64,000 nt of DNA from Ruania alba (GCF_900105765.1 NZ_FNTX01000001.1:1894387-1958386); one strand, 5' to 3'; shown: positions 16,573-26,222, counted from the stretch's first letter. The notes: generated from the letters alone by a model not told the origin. Numbers and translations: made by a program.

Positions 16573-18570
16573 TCAGTTCTCCTTCCCGTTCGAGACCTGC
16601 TCGAACGCGTTCTGTTGGTCGGGGGTTGGGGAGAGTTCCGGCTCGACGGCGTCCCCCGGGTTCCGCGTGGCGCTCGCCCTGGTGAGCACGACCGCGACGA
16701 CCAAGCCGGCCGCAGCGATCGCGCTGGCGATCTCCCCGGGGTAGATGAGGGCGATGGCCAGGACGAAGAACACGGCGCGCTGCCAGCCGGAAAGGATGCG
16801 GCTCTGGTAGCCGATCACCGCCGCTGCCAGGGCGTACACGCCGAGCGCAGCGGTCGTGGCGAACCAGACGGCGCGCCAGGGTCCGTCCTGCAGCAGTAGC
16901 GCCGGGGAGAGCGCGAATGCGAACGGGATGAGGTACGCCGCCAGGCTGATGCGGAACGCGGTGAGCCCGGTCTGGTGCAGGGGACTGCCTGCGATCCCCG
17001 CGGCGGCGAACGCGGCGAGCGCCACCGGTGGGGTGATCATCGACATGCACGCGAAGTAGAAGACGAACAGGTGCGCCGCGATCGGCGGCAGGCCCAGCTC
17101 GATCAGCGGGGGCGTGAGCAGCACGGCGGCCATGATGTAGGCCGAGGTGGTGGGCATCCCCAGGCCGAGCACGATGGAGCCGATCATCGTGATGATCAGG
17201 GCGAGCACGAGGTAACCGCCGGAGAGCAACAGCACCAGCTCGGTGAATCGCAAGCCAAGGTTCGTCTGCACGATGACGCCGACGATGATGCCGGCCACTG
17301 CGGTGGGCAGGGCCACGTTGACTGCTCGTTGGGCACCGATCTGGAGGGCCTTGAGGATCGCTGCGGGAGTGAACCAGGTGGCGCGACGCAGGAAGCTGAT
17401 CACCACCACGGCGGCGATCGCCAGGAACGCCGAGGACATCAGCGACCGCCCGGAGAGGATGAGCGCCACCAGCAGGATCAGCGGTAGGAGCAGGTGGATG
17501 CGGCGGACCACCTCGGCCATGGGGGTGCGTTCGTCGGCGCTGATCGGGCGCAGGTCTTCGCGCTGTGCTTCCTTGTGCACCATGAAGTAGCCGGCCACGA
17601 AGTACAGCACGGCCGGGATGAGTGCGGCGAGGGCGACGGCCCGGTAGTCCCAGCCGAGCATCTGGGCCATGATGAACGCGCCTGCTCCCATCACCGGGGG
17701 CAGCACCTGCCCGCCGGTGGAGGCGAGCGCCTCGACGGCGGCAGCGAACTTGGCCTTGTATCCGGTGCGTTTCATCAGCGGGATGGTGAACACTCCGGTG
17801 CCGACCACGTTGGCCACGGCGGAGCCGTTGATGGAGCCCATCAGGGCCGAGCCGAGCATGGCTGCCTTCGCGGGGCCGCCGCGGGCGCGTCCGGTGACCG
17901 CGAGGGCGAGATCGATGAAGAGTTTGCCGCCGCCGGAGACCTCGAGGAAGGCGGCGAACAGGATGAAGTAGAAGACGTAGTCGGCCGAGACTCCGACGGG
18001 CACACCGAACAGGCCCTGCGGGGAGAGCATCTGCAGGTCGACGAAGCGTTCGAAGTCCAGTCCGCGGTGGCGGAGCACTCCGGCGAGCTGGTCACCCCAG
18101 AGCTGATAGGCAAGGAAGATCAGGGCCACGATCGACAAGCTCGGCCCGACGACGCGGCGGCAGGCCTCCAGCACCACGATCAGCAGCGCGATCGCGACGA
18201 TCTGATCGCCGGCGGTGACCTCGTCGATGAAAGTCACGCGTTCGGAGATGCGCTGGGAGTTGAGGACGTAATAGGCGCCAATGGCCAGGGAAGCGAGGGT
18301 GAGGACGATGTCGCTCGCAGTGGCCCATCGGGGCGCCCGGCGACCGGACGGGGTCTCTCCCTCGTCGGAGTGATCGCTCACCCGGCGGCGGTAGGAGCGG
18401 CGGAAGGGATGGATCGCGAACACCAATGCCATCCCGATGGCCACGTGCACGGGCCGGAACACCATCGCGTGCGGGGCTCCGGCCGCGGCGGCGTAGAGCT
18501 GAAACACCGACCACGCGATGGCGAGCACGGCAACCGGGCGCAGGAACTGCCGATAGCCGTCGGTGACCAT
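16573..18570 (-). CDS. TRAP transporter fused permease (4TM-12TM type)
   Basis: About 665 residues with many hydrophobic segments combine the small (DctQ-like) and large (DctM-like) TRAP subunits in one chain, the form that works with TAXI receptors. Start ATG 18570 is preceded by GAGGAGG; the open frame continues upstream but without a signal. It drives Na+- or H+-coupled uptake of the acid caught by the receptor at 11726-12760. It is the first gene of the operon and carries the palindromic operator 38 bases upstream. Confidence 0.93.
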   Translation of the reverse strand: MVTDGYRQFLRPVAVLAIAWSVFQLYAAAAGAPHAMVFRPVHVAIGMALVFAIHPFRRSYRRRVSDHSDEGETPSGRRAPRWATASDIVLTLASLAIGAYYVLNSQRISERVTFIDEVTAGDQIVAIALLIVVLEACRRVVGPSLSIVALIFLAYQLWGDQLAGVLRHRGLDFERFVDLQMLSPQGLFGVPVGVSADYVFYFILFAAFLEVSGGGKLFIDLALAVTGRARGGPAKAAMLGSALMGSINGSAVANVVGTGVFTIPLMKRTGYKAKFAAAVEALASTGGQVLPPVMGAGAFIMAQMLGWDYRAVALAALIPAVLYFVAGYFMVHKEAQREDLRPISADERTPMAEVVRRIHLLLPLILLVALILSGRSLMSSAFLAIAAVVVISFLRRATWFTPAAILKALQIGAQRAVNVALPTAVAGIIVGVIVQTNLGLRFTELVLLLSGGYLVLALIITMIGSIVLGLGMPTTSAYIMAAVLLTPPLIELGLPPIAAHLFVFYFACMSMITPPVALAAFAAAGIAGSPLHQTGLTAFRISLAAYLIPFAFALSPALLLQDGPWRAVWFATTAALGVYALAAAVIGYQSRILSGWQRAVFFVLAIALIYPGEIASAIAAAGLVVAVVLTRASATRNPGDAVEPELSPTPDQQNAFEQVSNGKEN

Positions 18571-18607
18571 CACGCCTCCTCGTTGGTGGAAACAACGTCG
18601 TATCCAG

Positions 18608-18619
18608 GTTGTATACAAC
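18608..18619. promoter_or_regulatory. candidate GntR/FCD operator GTTGTATACAAC
   Basis: A perfect 12-bp palindrome 38 bases upstream of the TRAP permease start. Its core, TTGTATACAA, has the TnGTnnnACnA pattern known for FadR-subfamily regulators. The only such regulator in the window is in the operon this site precedes. Confidence 0.7.
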
Positions 18620-18692
18620 GAGTATTTCGGGCGTGTGTCGGGTATGTCAAGACTGGTGTCGAGCTGCGGTCCCGCCCGCCTACCCTGGGTCG

Positions 18693-19523
18693 ATGAGACG
18701 GCGGCTGGGCGTGCTGGTGCTTGTCGCTGCCGTGCTCGCCGCGTGCAGCGCGTCACCGGAGCCCCCGACGGCGGAGGTCACCTCCCGGATCGAGTACGGT
18801 TCCGCGCCGGAACAGTTCGGCGACCTGGGGGTGCCCGGTGGCATCCCTGGCGGGCAGAGCCGGCCGGTGGTGGTGCTCATCCACGGCGGCTTTTGGCAGG
18901 CCGGTTCCGGACTCGGTTTCATGGAGCCATTGGCCGAGGATCTGGTCGAGCGGGGGTATGTCACCTGGAACGTCGAGTACCGCAAGGTCGGTGAACCAGG
19001 CGGCGGGTATCCGGGCACGCTCGAGGACGTCGACGCCGCGATCGAGCACCTGGCCGCGCTGGCCGACGCACATCCGATCGACCTGGATCAGGTGGTCGTC
19101 GTGGGACACTCGGCCGGCGGGCACCTGAGCCTGTGGGCCGGTACCCGGGAGGATACCGAGGTGGAGCCGGTGCTGGTGGTCGGGCAGGCGCCGGTGCCGG
19201 ACTTGGTCACCGCGGCTGAGTCCGGGATGGGCGGCAGCGCCGTTACGGACTTCGTGGGCGGCACGCCCGACGACGTCCCGGCCGCCTACGCGGCCGCCTC
19301 CCCTGCCGAACGCTTGCCCGGGACGGTGCCTCAGCTGGTTGTCCAAGGGGGCGCCGATCCGGTGATCCTCGAGCCGTACGTGGCTGGTTATGTCGAGCGC
19401 GCACGCGAGGCGGGGGCAGGCATCGAGTACGTCGTGGATGACGAAGCCGACCATGGCACGCCGATCGATCCGGGGAGCGACCTGTGGGAGGCGGTCGTGG
19501 AGCGGTTGCCGGCGCCGGGCTGA
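18693..19523 (+). CDS. secreted lipoprotein alpha/beta hydrolase (esterase)
   Basis: This 276-residue protein has a lipoprotein signal with lipobox LAAC (cysteine 18). The hydrolase core shows the oxyanion motif HGGFW (64-68), the nucleophile elbow GHSAGG with S140, and a catalytic histidine in DEADHGTP near the C terminus. This pattern fits the BD-FAE/kynurenine-formamidase-like esterases. The gene is divergent from the TRAP operon, and its start region overlaps the operator zone, so shared control is possible. Start ATG 18693 is chosen because it opens the signal peptide. Confidence 0.87.
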   Translation: MRRRLGVLVLVAAVLAACSASPEPPTAEVTSRIEYGSAPEQFGDLGVPGGIPGGQSRPVVVLIHGGFWQAGSGLGFMEPLAEDLVERGYVTWNVEYRKVGEPGGGYPGTLEDVDAAIEHLAALADAHPIDLDQVVVVGHSAGGHLSLWAGTREDTEVEPVLVVGQAPVPDLVTAAESGMGGSAVTDFVGGTPDDVPAAYAAASPAERLPGTVPQLVVQGGADPVILEPYVAGYVERAREAGAGIEYVVDDEADHGTPIDPGSDLWEAVVERLPAPG

Positions 19524-19645
19524 CGCCAAGCGGCCCATCCCGTGCAGGGAGCTCACTCCCCACCCCAGACCCCGAACCTGGAAGCCCTGCTCGGAGCAGC
19601 GGAATTCGGTCGAAGGATCACGGCCCTGCGTGGCACCCTCACGAG

Positions 19646-20305
19646 ATGCTCCTCACACTGACTGGATCCAGTTGCTCGGGCAAGTCCACTCTCGCGTTCG
19701 GTGTGGCCGACCGGCTGCGGCAGGTTGCCGTGCACGACTTCGATGAGGTCGGTGTACCGGAGCACCCTGATCACCACTGGCGCCATCGCATGACCGAGTG
19801 GTGGGTGTGTCGGGCGCTGGAGTATCAAGACCGAGGGATCGACCTCCTGCTGGCCGGGCAGTCCCCACTCGGCGAGATCCTGGCCGCCCCATCAGCTCCG
19901 CTACTGGACGGGATCGCGGTGTCTCTGGTCGATGTCGGTGACGAGTCGCGACGAGACAGGCTCACAAAGCGTGACCCCGGTCAGTGGAACGCGTCGGCCA
20001 TCGACGCCTTCTCCGGCTGGGCCGCCTGGCACCGCCGACACGCTATGGATCCTCGCTACCAGCCTGACGTCATCATCGACGGCAGCTGGCCGCGCATGGC
20101 CTGGCACCGCTGGACAGGGTGGTCCGCTGAGGACCCCCGTTGGTGCACCCATTTGCTCGACACCACCGACCGACCCGTCGCGCAATCTGTGCAGCACGTC
20201 GAGTTCTGGGTGACCGAACAACGTGACGCGCAACGATCGGGGGAACTTGCTTTGGCCTCCGGGTGGTCAGATCAGGCCTCTAGCCATGAAGACCAAGACT
20301 CCTGA
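19646..20305 (+). CDS. P-loop NTPase / kinase-like protein
   Basis: This 219-residue protein begins almost directly with a Walker A motif, GSSCSGKST at residues 7-15, and contains RRDRLTKRD, which resembles the arginine lid of small-molecule kinases. The rest is not diagnostic. ATG 19646 is taken as the start because the motif follows at the usual distance. The downstream end lies 91 bases from a convergent permease gene. The substrate is unknown. Confidence 0.75.
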   Translation: MLLTLTGSSCSGKSTLAFGVADRLRQVAVHDFDEVGVPEHPDHHWRHRMTEWWVCRALEYQDRGIDLLLAGQSPLGEILAAPSAPLLDGIAVSLVDVGDESRRDRLTKRDPGQWNASAIDAFSGWAAWHRRHAMDPRYQPDVIIDGSWPRMAWHRWTGWSAEDPRWCTHLLDTTDRPVAQSVQHVEFWVTEQRDAQRSGELALASGWSDQASSHEDQDS

Positions 20306-20396
20306 ATCACGTCGTCACCGGCCCGGTCGCCTGGTCTCCACGCTAGGAGTCGGGGCCCGGGCCCTGCTTCTCGATTCCTGACCGGACGACGAGACG

Positions 20397-21287
20397 CTAC
20401 TTGACCGCACCGGCGGTCAGACCGGCGATCACTTGTCGCTGCAGGATGAGGAACAGACCGATCGGGACGAGCATCACCAGCACCGCGCCCGCCAGCGCCC
20501 CAGTGATGTTGAATCCGAACTGACTCTTGAAGCCGGCGAGGGCGAGTTGGACGTTGTGGTTGTCTGCCGAGACGGTCAGGAGGTTCGCGAAGTAGAACTC
20601 ATTCCAGATCTTGACGAACGCGACCACGCAGACCGTGGCGATGGCGGGCCGTGACAGTGGCACGACGATCCGGCGCACGATCGTGAAATAGCCGGCGCCG
20701 TCCATGACCGCGGCCTCTTCGATCTCGCCCGGCAGCGAGAGCAGGAACGATCGCAGCACGATGAATGTGAACGGGAACTCGAGCGCGGCGTAGAAGATAA
20801 CCAGGCCGAGGCGGGAGTCGAACAGCTCCAGGGAGCGGACCACGAAGAACAGCGGCGTTGCCAGGCCGACCAGCGGAATCGCCAGGGCGAGCGAGAACGT
20901 CGCGACCAGCGCGTTGCGACCTCGGAACGCATAGCGGGCCAACGGGTAGGCAGCCAGGAAGGCCGCGACGAGCGCGCCAGTAGTGCCACCGACGGCGTAC
21001 AGGACCGAATTGCCGATGTAGGCGTGCAGGTGGATTTCGGTGAACGCATCGGCGAAGCCCTGCAGCGTCCACGGTGAGGGCCACAATCCGGAGCCGGAGT
21101 TGATCTGAATGGCCGTCTTGAACGCGGAGGACATCACCCACACGGTGGGCGTCAGCGAGACGGCGGTGACCGCTGCCAGGAAGGCGTAGACAGCGATGCT
21201 CGCCCACCTCGACCGACCGGGTCGCGTGGGCCTGGTTGGCATGGTCGAGGTCGTACCGGCCGCAGGCCGCTGGGTGATCGTCGTCAT
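20397..21287 (-). CDS. ABC transporter permease, MalG type
   Basis: A 296-residue membrane subunit with about six segments and the EAA loop EEAAVMDGAGYF. The ATG at 21287 overlaps the TGA of the partner permease as ATGA. It is the last gene of the importer operon that starts with the FAD oxidoreductase at 25206. No ATPase gene accompanies it. Confidence 0.93.
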   Translation of the reverse strand: MTTITQRPAAGTTSTMPTRPTRPGRSRWASIAVYAFLAAVTAVSLTPTVWVMSSAFKTAIQINSGSGLWPSPWTLQGFADAFTEIHLHAYIGNSVLYAVGGTTGALVAAFLAAYPLARYAFRGRNALVATFSLALAIPLVGLATPLFFVVRSLELFDSRLGLVIFYAALEFPFTFIVLRSFLLSLPGEIEEAAVMDGAGYFTIVRRIVVPLSRPAIATVCVVAFVKIWNEFYFANLLTVSADNHNVQLALAGFKSQFGFNITGALAGAVLVMLVPIGLFLILQRQVIAGLTAGAVK

Positions 21288-22207
21288 CGGTCTCGCTCCC
21301 CGATTCTGAACGCGCGGCGTACCGCGACGATGAGTGCGCCGCCGAGCAGCAGAATGACCAGCCCGACGGCGTTGGCGTGACCCCACTCTCCGTTCAGGTA
21401 GGCACGGTAGGCATACAGCGCCAGCGTGGCAGTGGTGTCGTCGGGACCACCGGCGGTCAGGATGAAGACAAGGTCGAACATCCCGATGTCGGCGAGGAGC
21501 CGGACGAGGACGCAGGTGCCGATGGCGTTGCGAAGCAGTGGCAGCGTGATGCGGGTCTCGCGCTGCCAGCCGGTTGCGCCGTCGACCTCGGCAGCCTCGT
21601 AGAGCTCGGCCGGGATCGAAGCGATCTCGGCCATGGTCACGACGATGACGAAGCCGAGGATGAACACGAAGGTGCCGGCGATCGCCCAGCGTGCCGTGCC
21701 GGTCTCGTAGAGCCAGTCGCGCTGCGGCAGCCCGAGCGGAACGAGCAGGTTGTTCAACAGGCCGAAGCGTGGGTTGTAGAACATCGAGAAGATCAGCGCG
21801 TAGGCGGCACCGGAGATGACGAACGGGATGAACAGCACGGTGCGAAAGGCCCTCCAGCCGGGCACCTTCGTCGCGAGCACGATGCCGACGGCAACGCCGA
21901 GCGGCACTTGCACCACCACTGACGCCGCCAGGTAGAACAGCGTGTTGCCGACGACCTTCACGAACACGGGGTCGCCGGCGAGCCGGGCGAAGTTGTCGAA
22001 GCCGACGAACGCCAGCTGCGCGCCGGACCAGTCGGTGAACGCCGTGCCGACGAGCACCACGAGCGGGACGGCGAAGAAGACGCAGAACAGGACGACCGCG
22101 GGCAGGAGCGAGAGGAGGATCGGGCCACGCATGCCGCGTGGAACCCGGGGCCCGGCCGCGCGCGTGGGCTGCCTGGTGCGCGGCCGGGCTAGGGACGGTG
22201 ACACCAT
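21284..22207 (-). CDS. ABC transporter permease, MalF type
   Basis: A 307-residue permease with six or so membrane segments and the EAA loop YEAAEVDGATG. Its ATG overlaps the stop codon of the binding-protein gene, so binding protein and both permeases are translationally coupled. It pairs with the product of 20397-21287. Confidence 0.93.
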   Translation of the reverse strand: MVSPSLARPRTRQPTRAAGPRVPRGMRGPILLSLLPAVVLFCVFFAVPLVVLVGTAFTDWSGAQLAFVGFDNFARLAGDPVFVKVVGNTLFYLAASVVVQVPLGVAVGIVLATKVPGWRAFRTVLFIPFVISGAAYALIFSMFYNPRFGLLNNLLVPLGLPQRDWLYETGTARWAIAGTFVFILGFVIVVTMAEIASIPAELYEAAEVDGATGWQRETRITLPLLRNAIGTCVLVRLLADIGMFDLVFILTAGGPDDTTATLALYAYRAYLNGEWGHANAVGLVILLLGGALIVAVRRAFRIGERDR

Positions 22208-23529
22208 CAGGAACCCGCCGAGGCGTCTGCGGACAATCGGGAGAGGAACGTGCCGGTGTCCATCTCACCGTTGACATATGCGGGCCACAGGTTCTTCCAC
22301 GCGGGCCCGAAACCGGCTGGTCCGAACACCCGCACATGCGGGTAGGAGAACTCGGCTTCGGCCGCTGCGAGGACCAGACCGGCTGAGAGCGGCTCCAGGT
22401 CGGCGGACTCCAGGTCGGCGTCCGGGACGACGACGGCAGGGTTGGCCCCGGTCTCGACAGCCTGTGTGAGGGCCTCCTCGGGGGAGGTCACGAAGCGCAT
22501 GAACGCCATCACCGCCTCCTGGCTCGGGTCGTCGGTGGCGCCGGAGACCCAGCCGGCACCGGAGACGACGATGATTCCCTGGCCGTCGTCCCATCCCGGC
22601 GAGACGGCGTAGCCGGTGCGCTCGTACAGGCCCTCGGCGGCGGCCTCGGTCTGCAGGTTGGTCTTCACGAACCAGGGCCCGTTCGGCACAGTGGCCGCAT
22701 CGCCTGAGAGGTAGGCCGCGGCGGCATTGGAGAAGTCACCACTGAAGGCGTCGGAGTTCACATAGCCGTCGACATGCCACTGGCGCAGACGCTCCGTGGC
22801 GGCCACGACCACCTCGTTGCTGCTCCAGTCGCCGCCAGCGATCTCAGCGGTGAGGAAGTCCACTCCTCCGGGTTGTGTGCCGATGAGGTTGGTCCAGGTC
22901 AGCATCGTGGCCCAATCACCGTCGAGCGCCAACGCGAGCTCGCCCTGTTCGGCGAGGGCCGCAGCGCCTTCCTCGAAGGCGTCCCAGGTGGTCGGGAACT
23001 CGTCGAAACCGACCGAGCCCCACAACTCGGTGTTCCAGTAGGTGCCGATCGGGTCCCGCTGTTGCGGGATCGCCCAGACCTGACCGTCATCACCGGTCAG
23101 CGCGTCGAGCGAGCCCGGCTGGAACGACTCTGCCCACGCGGTATCGGCGTCGAGGTTGCCGGTGAAGTCGTGCAGCTCGCCTGTCTCGGACAGTGCAGCG
23201 ATCTCCGCGGAGTTGAGCTGGAAGATGTCCGGGAGGTCATCAGCCAGGGCAAGGCGCTGGTAGTACTGCAGTCGGTCCTCGCTGGAGCCTGCGTTGGCGT
23301 TGTTGAGCATCTCGATGCGGTACTGACCGGCGAACTGCTCGTTGAACCGGGTCGCCGCCTCGAAGTTGTACTGCAGGAACGGGTCGGTGGGTGATTCCTG
23401 GCAGGTGGCACAGGTGACCACGATTTCGTCGCCCTGTTCCTCTGCCGATCCGCCTGCGCAGGCGGACAGGGTGAGTGCGGCGGACACCAGGATCGCCCCT
23501 GCGGTGGTTCGACGTGCACGTGCGGACAT
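22207..23529 (-). CDS. ABC transporter substrate-binding lipoprotein (family 1)
   Basis: This 440-residue protein has a signal peptide with lipobox LSAC and a mature region of the sugar-binding family. Start ATG 23529 is set by AAGGAGACGAAC upstream. Unusually the mature N terminus carries two cysteines in CATCQ, which could form a disulfide. The gene lies between the FAD oxidoreductase and the two permeases. Its ligand is unknown, but it is probably the substrate of the flavoenzyme encoded just upstream. Confidence 0.92.
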   Translation of the reverse strand: MSARARRTTAGAILVSAALTLSACAGGSAEEQGDEIVVTCATCQESPTDPFLQYNFEAATRFNEQFAGQYRIEMLNNANAGSSEDRLQYYQRLALADDLPDIFQLNSAEIAALSETGELHDFTGNLDADTAWAESFQPGSLDALTGDDGQVWAIPQQRDPIGTYWNTELWGSVGFDEFPTTWDAFEEGAAALAEQGELALALDGDWATMLTWTNLIGTQPGGVDFLTAEIAGGDWSSNEVVVAATERLRQWHVDGYVNSDAFSGDFSNAAAAYLSGDAATVPNGPWFVKTNLQTEAAAEGLYERTGYAVSPGWDDGQGIIVVSGAGWVSGATDDPSQEAVMAFMRFVTSPEEALTQAVETGANPAVVVPDADLESADLEPLSAGLVLAAAEAEFSYPHVRVFGPAGFGPAWKNLWPAYVNGEMDTGTFLSRLSADASAGS

Positions 23530-23586
23530 GTTCGTCTCCTTCGACGGTTCGAACGGGTGTGTCTGTGATTGATGCACGGCCCACGT

Positions 23587-25206
23587 TCAGTAGCCGGCGA
23601 TGCGTGGCCACGCGAGTTCCACCCCGGATGCGGTGAGCTCGGACTGGAAGTCGGCGAGCAGGTCGTCCTTGGCGCGAACCTGGGAAGGTGTGCAGCCGCG
23701 CCCTTCGCAGAACGCAATGAGGTGGGCGTCCACCTCACCGATGTTCCACTCCACCAGCGGCATGCGATAGGCACCGTTGGTGATGTGCGTGGTGCCGATG
23801 TTCTTGGCCGCCGGGAGCAGGTTGCGCACCCGCACGGGCAGCAGCCCGCCGAGCGGGACCTGGAACGGGAGGCATGGGATGTCGATGTAGGGGTCTCCAC
23901 CAGTGGAGGGGTGCAGGTCGATGCGGTACATGCCGATGCCGATCGAGTCGCGGTGCTCGGCGGCGCCGTGGTTACCACGCACCTCAAGAGCGATCTCCTG
24001 CTCAGTGATGGTGTGTTCGGCAACGATTCGCCGCGACTCGCGGATGTAAGGCGCGAGCGCTAGTCCGTCGGGGCTATCACCGAGCAGGTCACCGCGGAGT
24101 TTCAGGCCGGGCCATCCCGTGCCACCGTCCGGACGGGGCGCGTCGGTCTGCAACCAGTACAGGAAGGACAACGAGAGGTGGCGCGCTCGCTCGGCGTGCC
24201 GTGCGCCGTCGGGACCTTCGATGACTGGGCCCTCCCAGTAGTCCACCTGCGGCCAGTTCACGAGCGTGATGTCTGAGGGATAGGCGCCTGGCTGGAAGTT
24301 CTGCCGAGCCGCGATACGGCGGAACGTCCACAGATTCTTGTCCATGCTCCCGACCCGCTCGTCGGCATAGTCGGGACGGATTGCGGTGTGGTCGCCGTCA
24401 GGATTCGGCTCGAAGAAGTGCTGGACGGGAGTGAGCAGCTTGGGGTGCGGCGCTTCGAACGACAGTTGACTTCCGGGCCAGTGTTCGATTCGCGCATCCG
24501 CGAAGTGCTGGTACAGCGCCGGCTTGTCGATTCGGTGGTCCTCGCCCGGCCGGTGGTCGACCGCGAAGCAGACACTGACCGGTTGCATGTTGAGCGGGGC
24601 CGCCGCAGATGGGGCATGCGGTTCCCCGGTCGTCTCAGCCGATTCGGCGCCGGTCACATACTCGACCCCGGCCAGTGGCAGCAGATCTCCGGTCTCGGTG
24701 GCATCGACCACCCAGTCGGCTGCGACGGTCACGAGGTCACCGGTCGGCAGGTGTTCGAGCGTGACCGCCTGGATCGCGTCCTGGTCGACCTCGGCGGAGA
24801 CCGGTGCGTGCTCGAGCCGCACCTCCACCCGGCCGGAAGCCCGGTGGGGTGCCAGCAGCGCCTCGAGTACAGCGAGCGTCACCCGAGGTTCGTGGCAGAG
24901 GTCGGAGACCTTGGCGGCGCCGGGGTTCAGGGAGCGGTCCGCGCGAGCGGTATCGGTCAGCGGATAGTGGCGCCGGTAGTAGTCCCGGATATCGGCGCGT
25001 AACTGCCGATAGGTGGCGGTGCAGCCGAACTGCTCGATCCATCGATGCTCGTCCGGTGGCACTGCCTGGGAGGTCAGCACGCCACCGATCCAGCGGGTCG
25101 GTTCCGACAGAACGACATGGAGGCCGCGCCGAGCGGCGGTCAGCGCAGCGGCAACTCCGCCGACCCCGCCACCGACGACCAGCACCTTCGCGTGGATGTT
25201 CTTCAT
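23587..25206 (-). CDS. FAD-dependent oxidoreductase (FAD_oxidored family)
   Basis: This 539-residue flavoprotein has GGGVGG near residue 12, a GGVLTSQ loop and a WVVDATETGDLLPLAG segment typical of the PF12831 family. ATG 25206 is the chosen start; the site upstream is weak. It opens the operon with the binding protein and permeases and is only 34 bases from the divergent AraC gene. It resembles the N-terminal flavin part of the protein at 2043-4307 but lacks the long C-terminal extension. Substrate unknown. Confidence 0.88.
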   Translation of the reverse strand: MKNIHAKVLVVGGGVGGVAAALTAARRGLHVVLSEPTRWIGGVLTSQAVPPDEHRWIEQFGCTATYRQLRADIRDYYRRHYPLTDTARADRSLNPGAAKVSDLCHEPRVTLAVLEALLAPHRASGRVEVRLEHAPVSAEVDQDAIQAVTLEHLPTGDLVTVAADWVVDATETGDLLPLAGVEYVTGAESAETTGEPHAPSAAAPLNMQPVSVCFAVDHRPGEDHRIDKPALYQHFADARIEHWPGSQLSFEAPHPKLLTPVQHFFEPNPDGDHTAIRPDYADERVGSMDKNLWTFRRIAARQNFQPGAYPSDITLVNWPQVDYWEGPVIEGPDGARHAERARHLSLSFLYWLQTDAPRPDGGTGWPGLKLRGDLLGDSPDGLALAPYIRESRRIVAEHTITEQEIALEVRGNHGAAEHRDSIGIGMYRIDLHPSTGGDPYIDIPCLPFQVPLGGLLPVRVRNLLPAAKNIGTTHITNGAYRMPLVEWNIGEVDAHLIAFCEGRGCTPSQVRAKDDLLADFQSELTASGVELAWPRIAGY

Positions 25207-25240
25207 GCCGTCATCTTTGCGCCCGTGGTTACATTCCGGT

Positions 25241-26110
25241 ATGGCCACACCACACCCGTCTGTGTCCAGGATTGACCTGGAGGCACGCCGACTGCGCCTT
25301 GTTGACTGCGTCGCGCGCACCGTGGAGCACGAACCGGGCACCACTGTCGGCCCGCGCACCCAGACCGAGATTCAGATGCTCCTCATCCACGCAGGCGCCA
25401 TGTTCGTGACCGTCGACGATCGCGAGCCGTACGTCGTCCCTGCCGGCCAGATGTGCATCTTGTTGCCCGGGCATGCCGACGTTGTCGCCTTCGCCGACGA
25501 CGCACTCACGCGTCAGACACTGGTCCGCGGCACCCCCGTGGACCTCACTGATGGCATGCGTGAATGGCTGGAGTCCGTCCGGCCGACCCGTCGGCTCTCT
25601 GCCGCCCTGACCTACATCTCACGCGAGGCCGTCGCCAGCGAGCAGACCAGACTCACAGCGCACGGTGCACTCGTCGACGCGCTGGCGACAGCACTGCTGT
25701 GGCGATTCGTCGCCGAGTTCGAGAACTTCCCCGCCGCACTGCCGGAGCCGATCGAGGCGGCGCGCCTTTTCATCCACGACAATCTCGGCCGGCCCATCAC
25801 CCTCGCCGACATCGCGGGATCCGCACACGTCACCGGCCCGTACCTCATCCGGCTGTTCCGAGAGCACATGGGGACCACGCCCACGAAGTACCTGTGGGAC
25901 CGCCGGGTCACGCTCGGTGTCGAGCTACTCACCAGCAGCGGACTACCGGTCACCAGGGTCGCGGAGCGGGCCGGGTTCGCTTCCAGCTTCCACTTCGCCC
26001 GCAAGATCAAGCAGGCCACGGGGCAGACTCCTACCCAGCTCCGCACGAGTGCGTGGTCCGGTCGCCACGGGGCCTCCGACGCGGCACGTTCACCGACCCG
26101 AGCTGAGTAA
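25241..26110 (+). CDS. AraC-family transcriptional regulator
   Basis: A 289-residue protein with an N-terminal cupin-like sensing domain (PAGQMCILLPGH region) and a C-terminal double helix-turn-helix (about residues 175-275), including ITLADIAGSAHVTGPYLIRL and the conserved FASSFHFARKIKQATGQTP. It is divergent from the FAD-importer operon, which it probably activates in response to the imported sugar. Only 34 bases separate the two start codons, so at least one promoter must lie inside the opposite gene, or one start is misplaced. Confidence 0.9.
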   Translation: MATPHPSVSRIDLEARRLRLVDCVARTVEHEPGTTVGPRTQTEIQMLLIHAGAMFVTVDDREPYVVPAGQMCILLPGHADVVAFADDALTRQTLVRGTPVDLTDGMREWLESVRPTRRLSAALTYISREAVASEQTRLTAHGALVDALATALLWRFVAEFENFPAALPEPIEAARLFIHDNLGRPITLADIAGSAHVTGPYLIRLFREHMGTTPTKYLWDRRVTLGVELLTSSGLPVTRVAERAGFASSFHFARKIKQATGQTPTQLRTSAWSGRHGASDAARSPTRAE

Positions 26111-26164
26111 GTCCGGCCAGCGCGTTCCGTGGCGCTCCGGAAACGACAACGACGAAGACCGCCC

Positions 26165-26193
26165 TTGACCACGAGAACCCTTCGACCTAGTGT
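26165..26193 (+). promoter_or_regulatory. sigma-70-type promoter of the LacI gene
   Basis: TTGACC at 26165-26170 is followed after 17 bases by TAGTGT at 26188-26193. The -10 overlaps the start of the LacI-type operators downstream. Confidence 0.65.
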
Positions 26194-26222
26194 GTAACCG
26201 GTTCCATATGTAACCAGTTACA
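26193..26222. promoter_or_regulatory. two tandem LacI-type operators
   Basis: TGTAACCGGTTCCA (26193-26206) and TGTAACCAGTTACA (26209-26222) are two 14-bp operator-like palindromes with centres 16 bases apart; the second has perfect six-base arms. The outer halves also form a larger inverted repeat (26191-26203 with 26212-26224, 12 of 13 matches). They cover the expected transcription start of the LacI gene, so autorepression is likely. Confidence 0.75.

Noticed and set aside
20353-20364. GGGCCCGGGCCC palindrome as terminator between convergent genes
   Set aside because: It has no loop and no T tract, and short palindromes of this kind are expected by chance at this GC content.
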